A stretch of DNA of 64,000 bases from an uncultured Bacteroidota bacterium (GTDB taxonomy: Bacteria; Bacteroidota; Bacteroidia; Flavobacteriales; Flavobacteriaceae). The notes beneath the pieces are model-generated. The model saw nothing but the letters and a program-made list of their open reading frames with translations, did no database searches and was not told the DNA's origin. The stretch lies in the NCBI GenBank assembly GCA_902614065.1, contig CACMJT010000001.1, positions 32,501 through 96,500 on the forward strand. The letters are read 5' to 3'. Below, piece after piece: positions 10,041 through 19,656 of the stretch. Within the stretch, counting starts at the first letter, position 1. Every line of letters begins with the position of its first letter. The position numbers and the translations under genes are program-made.

Positions 10041-10978
10041 GAGCTTAAATTTAACAAATTATCAGAACGTTTAATGTTTTTTTTTATCAATCCTTGGTCT
10101 TTTAAATCTTTCATTATATTATTGAGTATACCGTTGATAAAACTACTGCTGTTGTTGCTTGAGTAATCTTTGGAAATTTCAACATATTCATTCAAACTAA
10201 CATTGAAGGGTATATTTTCAAAAAACTTAAATTCTGTAATACACATTTTTAATAACAAGCTATCAATTACTGCTATTCTGTCGGATTCCCACTGTGGTGT
10301 GTAGTTTGAAATTAATTTTTCATAAATAAGATAATTTTCAGAGGTTCTTTTAAATAAATTCCATCCAAAAATTTTATCATCTTTATCTTTGAATATTGTT
10401 TTATTGATTTTAAGTTTTTCATCCCTAGAAAAATTTTTCAACATGTTTAATACCTCTGTATTTATGAGTGGGAAATCATCTACCCACCCAATTTCACAAT
10501 CTTCGTAAAAACTATATAAGTTTGAATCCGTTACAATAAGCTCTTTGTAGATTTTAATAAGTAATGTAACAGGGTCAGTTTCTTTGGAAGAGTTTTTTAA
10601 AAATTCAGCATTATAAATTTTATCAAAAACCTGCTCCACTATCTTAATATCATTTTTAAAATAATTTATTTCATTTTTAGTTTTGTATTGTTCTATATAT
10701 TTTGAATCTTCTATTGCTTTAATAAATTTGTTTTCGACTATAAAATCAACCAAGAAATCAATTTTTGATTCGTAATATTTTTTTTTATTAATCTCCACTC
10801 GCCTTATTGTTTCTTGTTTTATTAAAACAAAAAAATGAAGCTGAGTTATAAAAAATTGATAAAATTTTTTTGTGGTGGAATTAAAAAAATCATACAAAAC
10901 CTTATTAGTGGATTTAGATCTATTTTGTGAATACAAAATTTGAAGAATTTTGACCCTTATGTGTCTTCTGTTTAGCAT
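10037..10978 (-). CDS. nusB: Transcription antitermination factor NusB (long form)
   Basis: A 313-aa protein whose N-terminus starts like NusB (MLNRRHIRVKILQILYSQ) and whose C-terminal third (about 225-300: RIAVIDSLLLKMCITEF, then LNEYVEISKDYSSNNSSSFINGIL) is the NusB fold. The roughly 150-residue, lysine-rich middle is absent from E. coli NusB (139 aa) but is usual in Bacteroidota. NusB with NusE binds boxA of rRNA precursors; boxA-like repeats are visible in the rRNA operon of this window. It heads the nusB-DUF1573-yajC-pyrD-acs block and is divergent from the ABC transporter. Confidence 0.92.
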   Translation of the reverse strand: MLNRRHIRVKILQILYSQNRSKSTNKVLYDFFNSTTKKFYQFFITQLHFFVLIKQETIRRVEINKKKYYESKIDFLVDFIVENKFIKAIEDSKYIEQYKTKNEINYFKNDIKIVEQVFDKIYNAEFLKNSSKETDPVTLLIKIYKELIVTDSNLYSFYEDCEIGWVDDFPLINTEVLNMLKNFSRDEKLKINKTIFKDKDDKIFGWNLFKRTSENYLIYEKLISNYTPQWESDRIAVIDSLLLKMCITEFKFFENIPFNVSLNEYVEISKDYSSNNSSSFINGILNNIMKDLKDQGLIKKNIKRSDNLLNLSS

Positions 10979-10994
10979 GATAATGAACCTACCA

Positions 10995-11002
10995 CAAAAG
11001 TA
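10995..11002 (-). promoter_or_regulatory. Candidate -7 box for the nusB block (TACTTTTG)
   Basis: TACTTTTG on the minus strand lies 16 bp before the nusB ATG and fits TAnnTTTG. No TTG was found at the -33 distance. Confidence 0.35.
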
Positions 11003-11036
11003 AAATTTATTTATTAATAAATGTCTAAATATGGAT

Positions 11037-11044
11037 TATCTTTG
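11037..11044 (+). promoter_or_regulatory. Candidate -7 box for the ABC transporter (TATCTTTG)
   Basis: TATCTTTG fits TAnnTTTG and lies 10 bp before the ATG at 11055. If used, transcription would begin after the upstream in-frame ATG (11031), which supports 11055 as the true start. Confidence 0.35.
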
Positions 11045-11054
11045 GTTCGATTTT

Positions 11055-12806
11055 ATGAAATCTTTAAAGTATTTAAATAAATTTTTTTATAAATACAGGT
11101 TCAGGATATTAATAGGGATTCTCATAACGATCATTGCAAGAATATTTGCTCTTGTTGCTCCTAATTTAATTGGTGATTCCATTACAATTATAGATAATTA
11201 TTTGTCAAATGGTAATGACCCAACCATTGTAAAAAAAAGCCTTATCAATAATATATTATTGATAATTGGTGCTTCAATCACTGCAGGATTTTTTACTTTT
11301 ATTATGAGACAAACCCTTATAAATGTTTCAAGATTTATTGAGTTTGATTTAAAAAATGAAATTTTTCAAAAATATCAAGATCTTGACATTAGTTTTTATA
11401 AAAATAACAGAGTTGGTGATTTAATGAATAGGATTAGTGAGGATGTTAGTAAAGTTAGAATGTATGTAGGTCCAGCTCTAATGTATTCAATAAATACAAT
11501 TACTTTATTCATAATAATAATCACATACATGTTTAGTATTGATGTTAAATTAACACTTTACACAGTTACTCCACTACCATTGCTTTCCTTTATAATTTAT
11601 AAACTAAGTAAAAAGATAAATACCAAGAGTCTTAAAGTTCAAGAATCATTGTCAAAATTAACTACGATTGCTCAAGAATCTTTTAGTGGAATTTCTATTA
11701 TTAAGTCTTATACAATTGAGAATGAATTAAATAAACATGTACAGGAAATATCAAATGAAACAAAAAACAGACACGTTGATCTTGCTAAATTTCAATCTTG
11801 GTTTTTACCAATGATGGTTCTATTGATAGGAGTGAGCAATATCTTGGTCATATACATTGGAGGTAATCAATTCATAGATGGTAAAATTGAATTGGGTATT
11901 CTTGCTGAATTTATAATTTACGTCAACATGCTAACATGGCCTGTTGCCACAGTCGGATGGGTAACTTCAATTGTTCAACAAGCGGAGGCTAGCCAAGCAA
12001 GAATAAATCAGTTTTTAAAAGAAAAAATTAAGATTATCAATAAAAATTCAGAAATTTTAAAGATCAACGGAGATCTTGAGTTTAAGAATATAAATTTCAT
12101 CTACGAAGAAACAAATATAAAAGCACTTTCAAATATTAACTTTAGGTTAAAAAAAGGAGAATCTTTGGGGATAATAGGTCCTGTTGGGTCTGGGAAATCT
12201 ACATTATTGGAGCTTATTGTAAGAAATTATGATCCTATGAGTGGTGAAATTTTGATTGATAATTTAAATTTAAAAAACCATAATAAAAATAATATCAGAG
12301 AAAATATTTCTTATGTTCCTCAAACAACTTTTTTATTTAGCGATACGATTAAAAATAATATTCGCTTTGGTAAAAATGATGCTCAATTGCCCGAAATAAA
12401 GAAATATTCAAAAGTTTCGTGTGTAAGTGATGAAATTGAAGATTTTCCACAAAAATTTGATTCTATCTTGGGAGAAAGAGGGATAAATTTATCAGGTGGT
12501 CAAAAACAAAGAATTGCTTTAGCCCGTGCACTGATAAAAAAACCAAAAATTTTATTGTTAGATGATTGCTTATCAGCGGTTGATTTGGAAACTGAAAATG
12601 AAATAACTAGTAATCTACTAATAGAAACAGGAAATATTACAAAAGTAATTGTTAGCCAAAGAACATCTACAATAAAAAAATGCAATAAAATAATAGTTCT
12701 AAAAGATGGTAAAATTATTGAGGCGGGGAATCATGAGGAATTAATAATGAACCCGAAAGGATATTACTATCAAATCAATTACAAACAAAATAAAAAAAAC
12801 CAGTAA
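11055..12806 (+). CDS. ABC exporter, fused permease-ATPase (MdlA-like)
   Basis: A half-size ABC exporter: six-helix membrane domain (to about residue 320, counting from the upstream ATG at 11031) and a C-terminal ATPase with Walker A GPVGSGKST (383-391), signature LSGGQ (487-491) and Walker B ILLLDD (507-512). Asp rather than Glu follows Walker B, as in MdlA-type subunits. This family usually works as a homo- or heterodimer; no partner gene is adjacent. The start at 11055 (MKSLKYLNK) is preferred over 11031 because it matches homologues and lies behind a promoter-like box. The transported substrate is unknown. Confidence 0.9.
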   Translation: MKSLKYLNKFFYKYRFRILIGILITIIARIFALVAPNLIGDSITIIDNYLSNGNDPTIVKKSLINNILLIIGASITAGFFTFIMRQTLINVSRFIEFDLKNEIFQKYQDLDISFYKNNRVGDLMNRISEDVSKVRMYVGPALMYSINTITLFIIIITYMFSIDVKLTLYTVTPLPLLSFIIYKLSKKINTKSLKVQESLSKLTTIAQESFSGISIIKSYTIENELNKHVQEISNETKNRHVDLAKFQSWFLPMMVLLIGVSNILVIYIGGNQFIDGKIELGILAEFIIYVNMLTWPVATVGWVTSIVQQAEASQARINQFLKEKIKIINKNSEILKINGDLEFKNINFIYEETNIKALSNINFRLKKGESLGIIGPVGSGKSTLLELIVRNYDPMSGEILIDNLNLKNHNKNNIRENISYVPQTTFLFSDTIKNNIRFGKNDAQLPEIKKYSKVSCVSDEIEDFPQKFDSILGERGINLSGGQKQRIALARALIKKPKILLLDDCLSAVDLETENEITSNLLIETGNITKVIVSQRTSTIKKCNKIIVLKDGKIIEAGNHEELIMNPKGYYYQINYKQNKKNQ

Positions 12807-12854
12807 GATTTTGTTGATTTTACTTTTTTAACCATTTTTGAACAAATAATAATA

Positions 12855-13244
12855 ATGGAAGAAAGTAAACAACACGTAAATGAAGATATTTTTTCAAAGG
12901 TCGTAAGAGCTGGTAGGAGAACCTATTTTTTTGATGTAAGATCAACTAAAGCAGGAGACTACTACCTAACAATTTCGGAAAGTAAAAAATTTACCAATGA
13001 TGATGGAACATTTTACTTCAAAAAACATAAAATCTATCTCTACAAGGAAGATTTTGAAAATTTTTCAAATACTCTTAATGAAATGACCAAATACATTATT
13101 GATGAAAAGGGTGAAGAAGTAATTAGCGAGATTCATGACAAAGACTTTAAATCAAAAAATGATCAAAATGAGGATGTGGAAAATCAATCTGACAATAATG
13201 ATGAAGACAAAAAAAGTAGTGAAGTTGAATTAGAAGATATTTAA
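12855..13244 (+). CDS. DUF3276 family protein (PUR-alpha-like nucleic-acid binding)
   Basis: A 129-aa cytosolic protein. Residues 8-90 match the DUF3276 family, a bacterial relative of the eukaryotic PUR-alpha single-strand DNA/RNA-binding fold (IFSKVVRAGRRTYFFDVRST, then DYYLTISESKKF, then KIYLYKEDFENF). The C-terminal 40 residues are very acidic and low-complexity. It is probably a nucleic-acid binder; the specific role is not known. Its TAA stop overlaps the stop of the convergent hydroxylase within a shared TTAA (13241-13244). Confidence 0.9.
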   Translation: MEESKQHVNEDIFSKVVRAGRRTYFFDVRSTKAGDYYLTISESKKFTNDDGTFYFKKHKIYLYKEDFENFSNTLNEMTKYIIDEKGEEVISEIHDKDFKSKNDQNEDVENQSDNNDEDKKSSEVELEDI

Positions 13245-14041
13245 ACTTTTCGAAATGGTCTTTTAATAACTTTCCAAAAATTATTTTGATCATCATAATC
13301 ATCGTCAATACCATATCGAATTTTTTCAAGATCTAAATTCATATAAGTTCCAAATAGACGGTCCCAAAGTGAAAAAATATTACCATAGTTAGAATCTGTA
13401 TATGGCATCTTGTAGTGGTGGTGAACTTTGTGCATATTGGGTGAAACAAAAACCAATGAAATTAAATAATCAACTTTTTCAGAAATGTTAATATTAGCAT
13501 GATTGAATTGTGAAAAAGCTACAGAGAGTGATTGGTATAAAAAAACCATTGCTATTGAAGATTCAGAGATAAATATAGCTATGAGTGTAAAGAAAAATCT
13601 CACAAAACTTTCTATTGGATGATGTCTGTTTGCTGTTGTTGTGTCCACACTTTCATCAGAATGATGAACAGCATGTATTGGCCACAAAAATGAAATTTTA
13701 TGTTGAAAAAGGTGTGCAAAATAAGCACCAACTAGGTCAAGGATTAAAATTGTAATTATAAAACGGGTTATACCATCAATTCCGAAGTAAGAAAACATTC
13801 CAAATTTGTTAATATATACAAAGTCAGATGTCTTCACAATCAAAAATGCTAAGCTAAAATTGATAAGTATTGTTGTTAATGTTAGTAAAATATTTGTAAT
13901 TGCATGTTTGAATTTGTTATAAGATAATATTCGAAAAGGTATTATTCCTTCAAGCAACCAAAAAAATGAAATTCCAAGAGTTAGTATCAATGCTCTTTGC
14001 GTAGAGGAAATTTCTAAAAAAAAAGAATTAATTGCTTCCAT
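13241..14041 (-). CDS. Sterol desaturase / fatty acid hydroxylase family membrane protein
   Basis: A 266-aa integral membrane di-iron oxygenase. Several hydrophobic segments (about 17-36, 48-68, 92-108, 150-175) carry the histidine boxes HLFQH (110-114), HAVHH (123-127), RHH (139-141), NH (180-181) and HKVHHH (204-209), the full ligand set of the fatty acid hydroxylase superfamily. Related proteins hydroxylate or desaturate lipids, carotenoids or ether lipids; the substrate here is not deducible. It is a single gene, convergent with DUF3276 and divergent from the thioredoxin-like gene. Confidence 0.9.
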   Translation of the reverse strand: MEAINSFFLEISSTQRALILTLGISFFWLLEGIIPFRILSYNKFKHAITNILLTLTTILINFSLAFLIVKTSDFVYINKFGMFSYFGIDGITRFIITILILDLVGAYFAHLFQHKISFLWPIHAVHHSDESVDTTTANRHHPIESFVRFFFTLIAIFISESSIAMVFLYQSLSVAFSQFNHANINISEKVDYLISLVFVSPNMHKVHHHYKMPYTDSNYGNIFSLWDRLFGTYMNLDLEKIRYGIDDDYDDQNNFWKVIKRPFRKV

Positions 14042-14096
14042 TAAATATTTCCTAAATTTACAAAAACAATGCTATGATGGCATCAAATTTTTAAAA

Positions 14097-14654
14097 ATGG
14101 CTAGAACACCATCAAAAATGATTGATTTAGGATCTAAACTGCCTGATTTCAATCTTATTAATACAATTAACAACCAATTTTTTGATCATAAAAAACTTAA
14201 TAATGAAATTGGGACATTAGTTATGTTTATATGCAATCATTGCCCCTTCGTTATTCATGTTCTTGACGAAATAATTTCAATATCCAAGTTTTATAAAGGA
14301 AAAATTAATATTGTAGCAATTAGTAGTAATGATGTGATTAATTATCCTCAGGATTCACCTTTGATGATGAAAAAGCTAGCCACAAATAAAAATTTTGACT
14401 TTCCGTATTTATATGATGAAAGTCAAAATGTTGCTAAAGCATTTGATGCTGCTTGTACTCCCGATTTTTTCTTGTATGATGAGGAAAAAAAATTAGTTTA
14501 CAGAGGACAACTTGATGATTCTAGACCTGGGAATGATTTAGAAATTACAGGAAATGACCTGAGAAATGCAATTGACTGCACATTAAATAACGAAGAAAAT
14601 AATTCAGTTCAGAAACCAAGTATAGGCTGTAACATTAAATGGATAGACTCATGA
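14097..14654 (+). CDS. Thioredoxin-family protein (AhpC/TSA-like, CNHC active site)
   Basis: A 185-aa soluble protein of the peroxiredoxin-like thioredoxin superfamily. The active-site region is FICNHCPFV (44-52), giving a CxxC pair at Cys46/Cys49 in place of the classical CGPC. The later ACTPDFFLYD segment supplies the cis-proline. This CNHCPFV subgroup is widespread in marine bacteria and its substrates are not defined; a thiol oxidoreductase role is inferred. No signal peptide is present. Its stop overlaps the recQ stop by 6 bp. Confidence 0.88.
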   Translation: MARTPSKMIDLGSKLPDFNLINTINNQFFDHKKLNNEIGTLVMFICNHCPFVIHVLDEIISISKFYKGKINIVAISSNDVINYPQDSPLMMKKLATNKNFDFPYLYDESQNVAKAFDAACTPDFFLYDEEKKLVYRGQLDDSRPGNDLEITGNDLRNAIDCTLNNEENNSVQKPSIGCNIKWIDS

Positions 14655-16841
14655 CGCATGCTTTGAATAGAAGTACAATCTAAACAAAGCTAAGTCATCA
14701 GTTTCATAATCTTCAGAAAACTCGTTAAGTACAAGATCAAGTGAATCAGACTTTAATTCATGGAAAAACTCACTTAATTCATCAATGGATTCCTCATCAA
14801 AAATTTCATTTACTAAATATGTTAAATCTAATTTAGTTCCAGAAAATATAATTGTTTCTAATTCAGAAAGAACATCCTGATATGATATTTTTCTCGAACT
14901 AGCAATTTCATCTATTGTAAGTTTTTTATCAACAGATTGAATAATAAAAAGTTTGGTAAGTGAATTGGTTCCAGTTGATTTAATAACTGTTTCCTGAACA
15001 TCCTCAATTTTATTTTCCTTTACGTGGTTGCTTATTAGATTTATGAATGATTCACCAAATTTTTTTGCTTTTCCCTCGCCCACTCCATTAATTAAAGAGA
15101 GTTGTTCAATTGATGTTGGATATTTATGAGTCATTTCCTCAATTGATGAATCTTGAAAAATTGCAAATGGAGGTAGATTATGTTTTTTTGATAAGGTAAT
15201 TCTTTCCTTTTTTAAAATATTAATCAATACATTATCAATAACATAACTTTTGTCTATTTGCTCAATTTTTATTTTATCATCGATTGAAAAATCATTATCA
15301 ATTGACATCATAATTGAATATGGTTGATTTATAAACTCATGACCTGAATCAGAGATTTTTAGAATCCCATAACTTTCTATTTTTTTTACCAAAAGTTTTT
15401 CTACAACCATTTTTCTTAGAACAGACTTCCAAAAAACAACTCCTTCACTTTTACCGAAACCAAAAAGTTCACTTTCAAATAATTTATGAGATCTGATTAA
15501 GGTTGTTTCAATCCCAGCTATATAATTCGCTAATTCCTTTAACTTATAATTTTCCTTTAATTCTTTAATACAGCTTAAAACCTTTGATACATTGAATTTT
15601 ATATCTTTTTTTTCTTTAATATCAATAGAATTATCATCCATTTTGTTACCTAAACCATTATTTTCATCATAGTCTTCACCAAAGTAATTAAGTAAATATT
15701 TTCTCCTCGACATAGATGTCTCACAGTAAGCAGAAACATCCTCTAATAATGATAATCCTTGTTCTTTTTCTGATATAGGTTTGGATGATAAAAATTTTTC
15801 TAACCTCTCAATATCTTCATATGAATAAAAGGCTATGCAACGTCCCTCTCCTCCATCTCTTCCAGCTCTTCCAGTTTCTTGGTAATAGGATTCTATGGAT
15901 TTAGAGATATCGTAATGAATTACATATCTTATATCGGGCTTGTCTATGCCCATTCCAAAGGCAATTGTCGCAACAATAACATCACAATTTTGCATGAGAA
16001 AATGATCTTGATTTAAGGATCTAATTTTGGAATCTAAACCTGCATGATAAGGCAAAGCTTTGATATTATTAATTTGTAGTAATTCAGAAAGTTCATCTAC
16101 TTTTTTTCTAGACATACAATATATTATTCCAGACTTTGTTTCATTAGATTTTATATATGAAATAATCTGTTTGTCAATGTTGCTATCTTTTTTTCTGATT
16201 TCATAAAATAAATTTGGTCTATTAAAGGAGGATTGAAATATCTTCTGGTTTTTTAGGTTTAGGTTCTTAATAATATCATCTTTCACTTTTGGAGTTGCTG
16301 TTGCGGTCAAAGCTATCTTATTTAGATTGGCACTAATTTTATCACATGTTTCTGATATAATTCTGTAATCAGGTCTAAAATCATGACCCCATTCTGAAAT
16401 GCAATGAGCTTCGTCAATTGCAACAAATGAAATTGTCTGGTCTTTAAAAAATTTAATATTACTCTCTCTTGAAAAAGACTCAGGTGAGATGTAAACTAAT
16501 TTCGTTTGACCAGTTAAAATATTTTCTTTGACATGTCTTTTTTCGGTTGTTGAAAGAGTTGAATTAAAAACACTTGCAACAAATTTTTTTTCAAATAATG
16601 CATTGATTACATCAACCTGATTTTTCATCAATGCAATAAGTGGAGAAACTATAATTGCAACTCCTTTCATATATAATGCTGAAATTTGATAGCAAAGCGA
16701 TTTCCCCCCCCCTGTAGGCATGATAACCATAGTATCATTACCTGTGACTAGAGATTCTATTATTTCAAACTGATTTTCTCTAAACCTGTTGAAACCAAAG
16801 TGTTTTAACAATAAGTTTGAAAGATCTGCTTTTAGGGTCAT
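14649..16841 (-). CDS. recQ: ATP-dependent DNA helicase RecQ (zinc cysteines replaced)
   Basis: A 730-aa 3'-5' DNA helicase. Helicase core: Walker A TGGGKS (43-48), DEAH box (143-146), motif V/VI with YYQETGRAGRDG (319-330). A RecQ-C-terminal domain follows, and an HRDC domain (about 545-620, with an NGVGEGKA turn). In the RQC zinc subdomain the four expected cysteines are absent: the segment SRRKYLLNYFGED (378-390) has Ser where Cys is usual, and NNGLGNKMDDN (394-404) replaces the CxxCxxC pattern. I recall the same change in other Bacteroidota RecQ proteins. The tail beyond HRDC (about 620-730) is an extra helical region. Confidence 0.95.
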   Translation of the reverse strand: MTLKADLSNLLLKHFGFNRFRENQFEIIESLVTGNDTMVIMPTGGGKSLCYQISALYMKGVAIIVSPLIALMKNQVDVINALFEKKFVASVFNSTLSTTEKRHVKENILTGQTKLVYISPESFSRESNIKFFKDQTISFVAIDEAHCISEWGHDFRPDYRIISETCDKISANLNKIALTATATPKVKDDIIKNLNLKNQKIFQSSFNRPNLFYEIRKKDSNIDKQIISYIKSNETKSGIIYCMSRKKVDELSELLQINNIKALPYHAGLDSKIRSLNQDHFLMQNCDVIVATIAFGMGIDKPDIRYVIHYDISKSIESYYQETGRAGRDGGEGRCIAFYSYEDIERLEKFLSSKPISEKEQGLSLLEDVSAYCETSMSRRKYLLNYFGEDYDENNGLGNKMDDNSIDIKEKKDIKFNVSKVLSCIKELKENYKLKELANYIAGIETTLIRSHKLFESELFGFGKSEGVVFWKSVLRKMVVEKLLVKKIESYGILKISDSGHEFINQPYSIMMSIDNDFSIDDKIKIEQIDKSYVIDNVLINILKKERITLSKKHNLPPFAIFQDSSIEEMTHKYPTSIEQLSLINGVGEGKAKKFGESFINLISNHVKENKIEDVQETVIKSTGTNSLTKLFIIQSVDKKLTIDEIASSRKISYQDVLSELETIIFSGTKLDLTYLVNEIFDEESIDELSEFFHELKSDSLDLVLNEFSEDYETDDLALFRLYFYSKHAS

Positions 16842-16925
16842 TGTATCTCAAATAGGGTATATTTGTACCTTAGTATTAAATATAATCTAATTAAGCTCTA
16901 CAGTTATTTATAATTTAAACAAGTT

Positions 16926-17885
16926 GTGAACAAAACAGATATCAAAAAAATATCAGATGAGGTAATAAAAATTCAAGAGGAAACAATTGAAAAATTAAAA
17001 ATTAATATTGCTGATGATGTAAGTAATGTAATTGAATATTTGGCCAAATTGGATGGTAAAATTATAATTACTGGTATTGGCAAAAGTGCATTAGTTGGCA
17101 TGAAAGTAGCTGCAACTTTAAATTCTACCGGTTCTCCATCTGTTTTTATGCATGGCTCTGATGCGCTACATGGTGATATGGGTATTTTATCAAATGAAGA
17201 TGCTGTGATTTTCATATCTAAAAGTGGCAATAATATTGAGACAATAGAATTAGTAAAAAATTTAAAAAAGAATAAAAATATAATTATTGGATTATGCTCT
17301 AACAAAGATTCATTTTTAGCTAAGAACTCAGAATACTTTATTCATACTCCTATAGAAAAAGAAGCATGCCCACACAATCTTGCACCAACGACAAGTTCAA
17401 TAATACAAATGTTAGTTGGTGACATAATTGCAATTACGTTAATGAAATTGAAAAATTTTGATGTAAAATCTTTTGCAAAGTTTCATCCGTCGGGTTCGCT
17501 TGGGAAAAAATTAACTTTGACAGTTAATGATATTTTGGATAATGAGTTAAGACCAATGGTTTCTGTCAATGACACATTAAAAGATGCAATTGATGAAATA
17601 TCTTCGAAAAGGCTAGGCGCTACAGTCATTATGAATCAAAAAAAAATTGTGGGTATAATTACCGATGGTGACATAAGAAGGATTCTTAGTAAACATAAGG
17701 ACCCCCTAAATCTAAAAATAAGTTCTCTTGAAAATAAACTTCCTATGATAATCGATCATGAATACTTAGCCTTTGACGCTCTAAGTTTGATGAATTCAAA
17801 GAAAATTTCTCAATTAATTGTAACAAAAGATGGTGAATATATGGGAATGGTACACATACATCAAATTTTAAAATCAGGAATTTAG
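16926..17885 (+). CDS. kdsD: Arabinose-5-phosphate isomerase (KpsF/GutQ family)
   Basis: A 319-aa sugar-phosphate isomerase converting ribulose-5-phosphate to arabinose-5-phosphate for Kdo and thus LPS synthesis. An N-terminal SIS domain (about 35-170, GIGKSALVG at 50-58, SDALHGDMG at 78-86, FHPSGSLGK at 186-194) is followed by two CBS domains (about 205-260 and 268-319). The start is GTG. It abuts tatC (1 bp), which overlaps lptB by 4 bp, so the series is an operon that combines LPS synthesis, protein export and LPS transport. Confidence 0.94.
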   Translation: MNKTDIKKISDEVIKIQEETIEKLKINIADDVSNVIEYLAKLDGKIIITGIGKSALVGMKVAATLNSTGSPSVFMHGSDALHGDMGILSNEDAVIFISKSGNNIETIELVKNLKKNKNIIIGLCSNKDSFLAKNSEYFIHTPIEKEACPHNLAPTTSSIIQMLVGDIIAITLMKLKNFDVKSFAKFHPSGSLGKKLTLTVNDILDNELRPMVSVNDTLKDAIDEISSKRLGATVIMNQKKIVGIITDGDIRRILSKHKDPLNLKISSLENKLPMIIDHEYLAFDALSLMNSKKISQLIVTKDGEYMGMVHIHQILKSGI

Positions 17886-17886
17886 G

Positions 17887-18687
17887 ATGACTAAAGTTGA
17901 TCCAAATGAAATGTCTTTTTTAGACCATCTTGAAGATCTAAGATGGCATATTTTAAGAGCTATAATGGGGATTGTACTTGCTGGTTCTATAGCTTTTATA
18001 TTCAAAGACTATATTTTTGACAACATTATTTTTGGACCAAAAGATCCAAATTTTATAACATACAGAATACTATGTAATATATCCAATTTTATTGGTCTTA
18101 ATGATAGTTTTTGTATCACCGAATTACCATTTAGAATTCAAAGCAGGACTGTTTCTGGACAATTTTCAGCACATATAATGACGTCAATTGCAGCAGGATT
18201 TGTTATTTCGTTCCCCTATGTATTGTATCAATTTTGGAGCTTTATAAGTCCTGGTCTTTACAGTAATGAGAAAAAGTATGCTAGAGGATTTATTTTTGTG
18301 TCAAGTCTATTATTTTTTATTGGTGTATCATTTGGATACTATGTAGTATGTCCACTGTCAATCAACTTTTTGGGAAATTATACAGTGAGTCAAGAAGTTT
18401 TTAATGATTTTGATTTAAGTAGTTATATATCACTCGTAAGAGCTTCTGCATTGTCATCAGGTGTTATTTTTGAACTACCAATAATAATTTATTTCTTAAC
18501 TAAGATTGGGTTGGTAACTCCAAAAATTTTGGTTAAATATAGAAAATATGCGCTTGTTTTTGTTCTCATTTTAGCTGCAATAATTACACCTCCTGACGTT
18601 GCAAGTCAGATAATTGTAGCAATTCCAATTTTAATTTTGTATCAAATTAGTATATATATTTCAAAAATTGTTTTAAAAAATAAATGA
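17887..18687 (+). CDS. tatC: Sec-independent protein translocase TatC
   Basis: A 266-aa six-helix inner-membrane protein, the receptor of the twin-arginine pathway. The N-terminal signature reads [14 protein letters not shown] (11-24), where the usual HLxELR has Asp for Glu. The conserved periplasmic Pro and the SFGYYVVCP segment are present. The first periplasmic loop is long (about 36-78), as in other Bacteroidota. It sits between kdsD and lptB with overlap to the latter. No tatA is in the window. Confidence 0.95.
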   Translation: MTKVDPNEMSFLDHLEDLRWHILRAIMGIVLAGSIAFIFKDYIFDNIIFGPKDPNFITYRILCNISNFIGLNDSFCITELPFRIQSRTVSGQFSAHIMTSIAAGFVISFPYVLYQFWSFISPGLYSNEKKYARGFIFVSSLLFFIGVSFGYYVVCPLSINFLGNYTVSQEVFNDFDLSSYISLVRASALSSGVIFELPIIIYFLTKIGLVTPKILVKYRKYALVFVLILAAIITPPDVASQIIVAIPILILYQISIYISKIVLKNK

Positions 18688-19427
18688 TCCTAAAAACCAC
18701 AAATATTGTAAAGGCATACAAAGGCAGGAAAGTTGTTGATAACGTTAATATAAAAGTTTCTCAAGGCGAGATAGTTGGGCTTCTAGGTCCTAATGGTGCA
18801 GGTAAAACAACATGTTTCTACATGATGGTTGGCTTAATTAAATCAGATCTAGGTTCGATATTGCTTAACGATAAAAATATTTCTCATAAACCCATGTATG
18901 AAAGGGCAAAACTAGGAATAGGATATTTAGCTCAAGAAGCCTCAGTCTTCAGAAAATTAACTGTTGAGGATAACATTAAAGCAGTCTTAGAGATTGGCAG
19001 CTTATCCAAATTAGATCAAAATAAAAAACTTGAAGAACTGATAGAAGAGTTTAGTTTGCAAAAGGTCAGAAAAAATAGAGGAGATTTACTTTCAGGTGGT
19101 GAGAGAAGGAGAACAGAGATTGCAAGAGCATTGGCAACAGATCCAAAGTTCTTACTTCTTGATGAACCTTTTGCAGGAGTTGATCCAATTGCAGTTGAAG
19201 AAATTCAAAAAATTATTTTTCAACTAAAAAATAAAAATATTGGCGTTTTAATTACAGACCACAATGTTCAAGAAACACTAGCAATAACTGACAGAACATA
19301 CTTAATGTTTGAAGGATCTATTTTGAAAGATGGTAAGCCTGAGGATTTAGCAAAGGACAAAGTTGTTAGGAAGGTTTATTTAGGTCAAAATTTTATATTT
19401 AGAAAAAATAGATTTGAGAATATATAA
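18684..19427 (+). CDS. lptB: LPS export ABC transporter ATP-binding protein LptB
   Basis: A 247-aa ATPase of the LptBFG complex that extracts LPS from the inner membrane. Walker [10 protein letters not shown] (35-43), signature LLSGGERRR, Walker [13 protein letters not shown] and the H-loop (TDHNV) are all present, and the text matches LptB closely ([14 protein letters not shown]). Start ATG overlaps the tatC stop. It shares a logic with lptD (55756) and kdsD in this window. The 3' end overlaps the next small gene. Confidence 0.95.
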   Translation: MILKTTNIVKAYKGRKVVDNVNIKVSQGEIVGLLGPNGAGKTTCFYMMVGLIKSDLGSILLNDKNISHKPMYERAKLGIGYLAQEASVFRKLTVEDNIKAVLEIGSLSKLDQNKKLEELIEEFSLQKVRKNRGDLLSGGERRRTEIARALATDPKFLLLDEPFAGVDPIAVEEIQKIIFQLKNKNIGVLITDHNVQETLAITDRTYLMFEGSILKDGKPEDLAKDKVVRKVYLGQNFIFRKNRFENI

Positions 19428-19656
19428 AAGTAAATTAAAAGAACTTTTTACTGGCACATTCATTGAAGTTCAAAAATTCTGTACAATACTTGAAGATTAT
19501 GATATAAAGTATATAGTCCAGGACTATAAACAATCTGCTGTTTTGGCTGGTTTTGGGATAACCAATTTATACTACACACATAGATTACTTGTTTATGAAA
19601 ATGATTATGATTTAGCCTTAAAGATTTTCAATAATCAAAAATCCAGTTTGGTTTGA
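19414..19656 (+). CDS. DUF2007-like small protein
   Basis: An 80-aa soluble protein resembling the DUF2007 family (putative signal-transducing proteins): the [12 protein letters not shown] segment followed by a [16 protein letters not shown] segment near the C-terminus is typical. The start is TTG (19414), overlapping lptB by 14 bp; a later start would remove conserved sequence. Its 3' end overlaps parC by 22 bp tail to tail. Function unknown. Confidence 0.7.
   Translation: MRIYKSKLKELFTGTFIEVQKFCTILEDYDIKYIVQDYKQSAVLAGFGITNLYYTHRLLVYENDYDLALKIFNNQKSSLV

Noticed and set aside
11031-11054. The upstream ATG of the ABC exporter
   Set aside because: The extra 8 residues are not conserved in homologues as I know them and lie across a promoter-like box.
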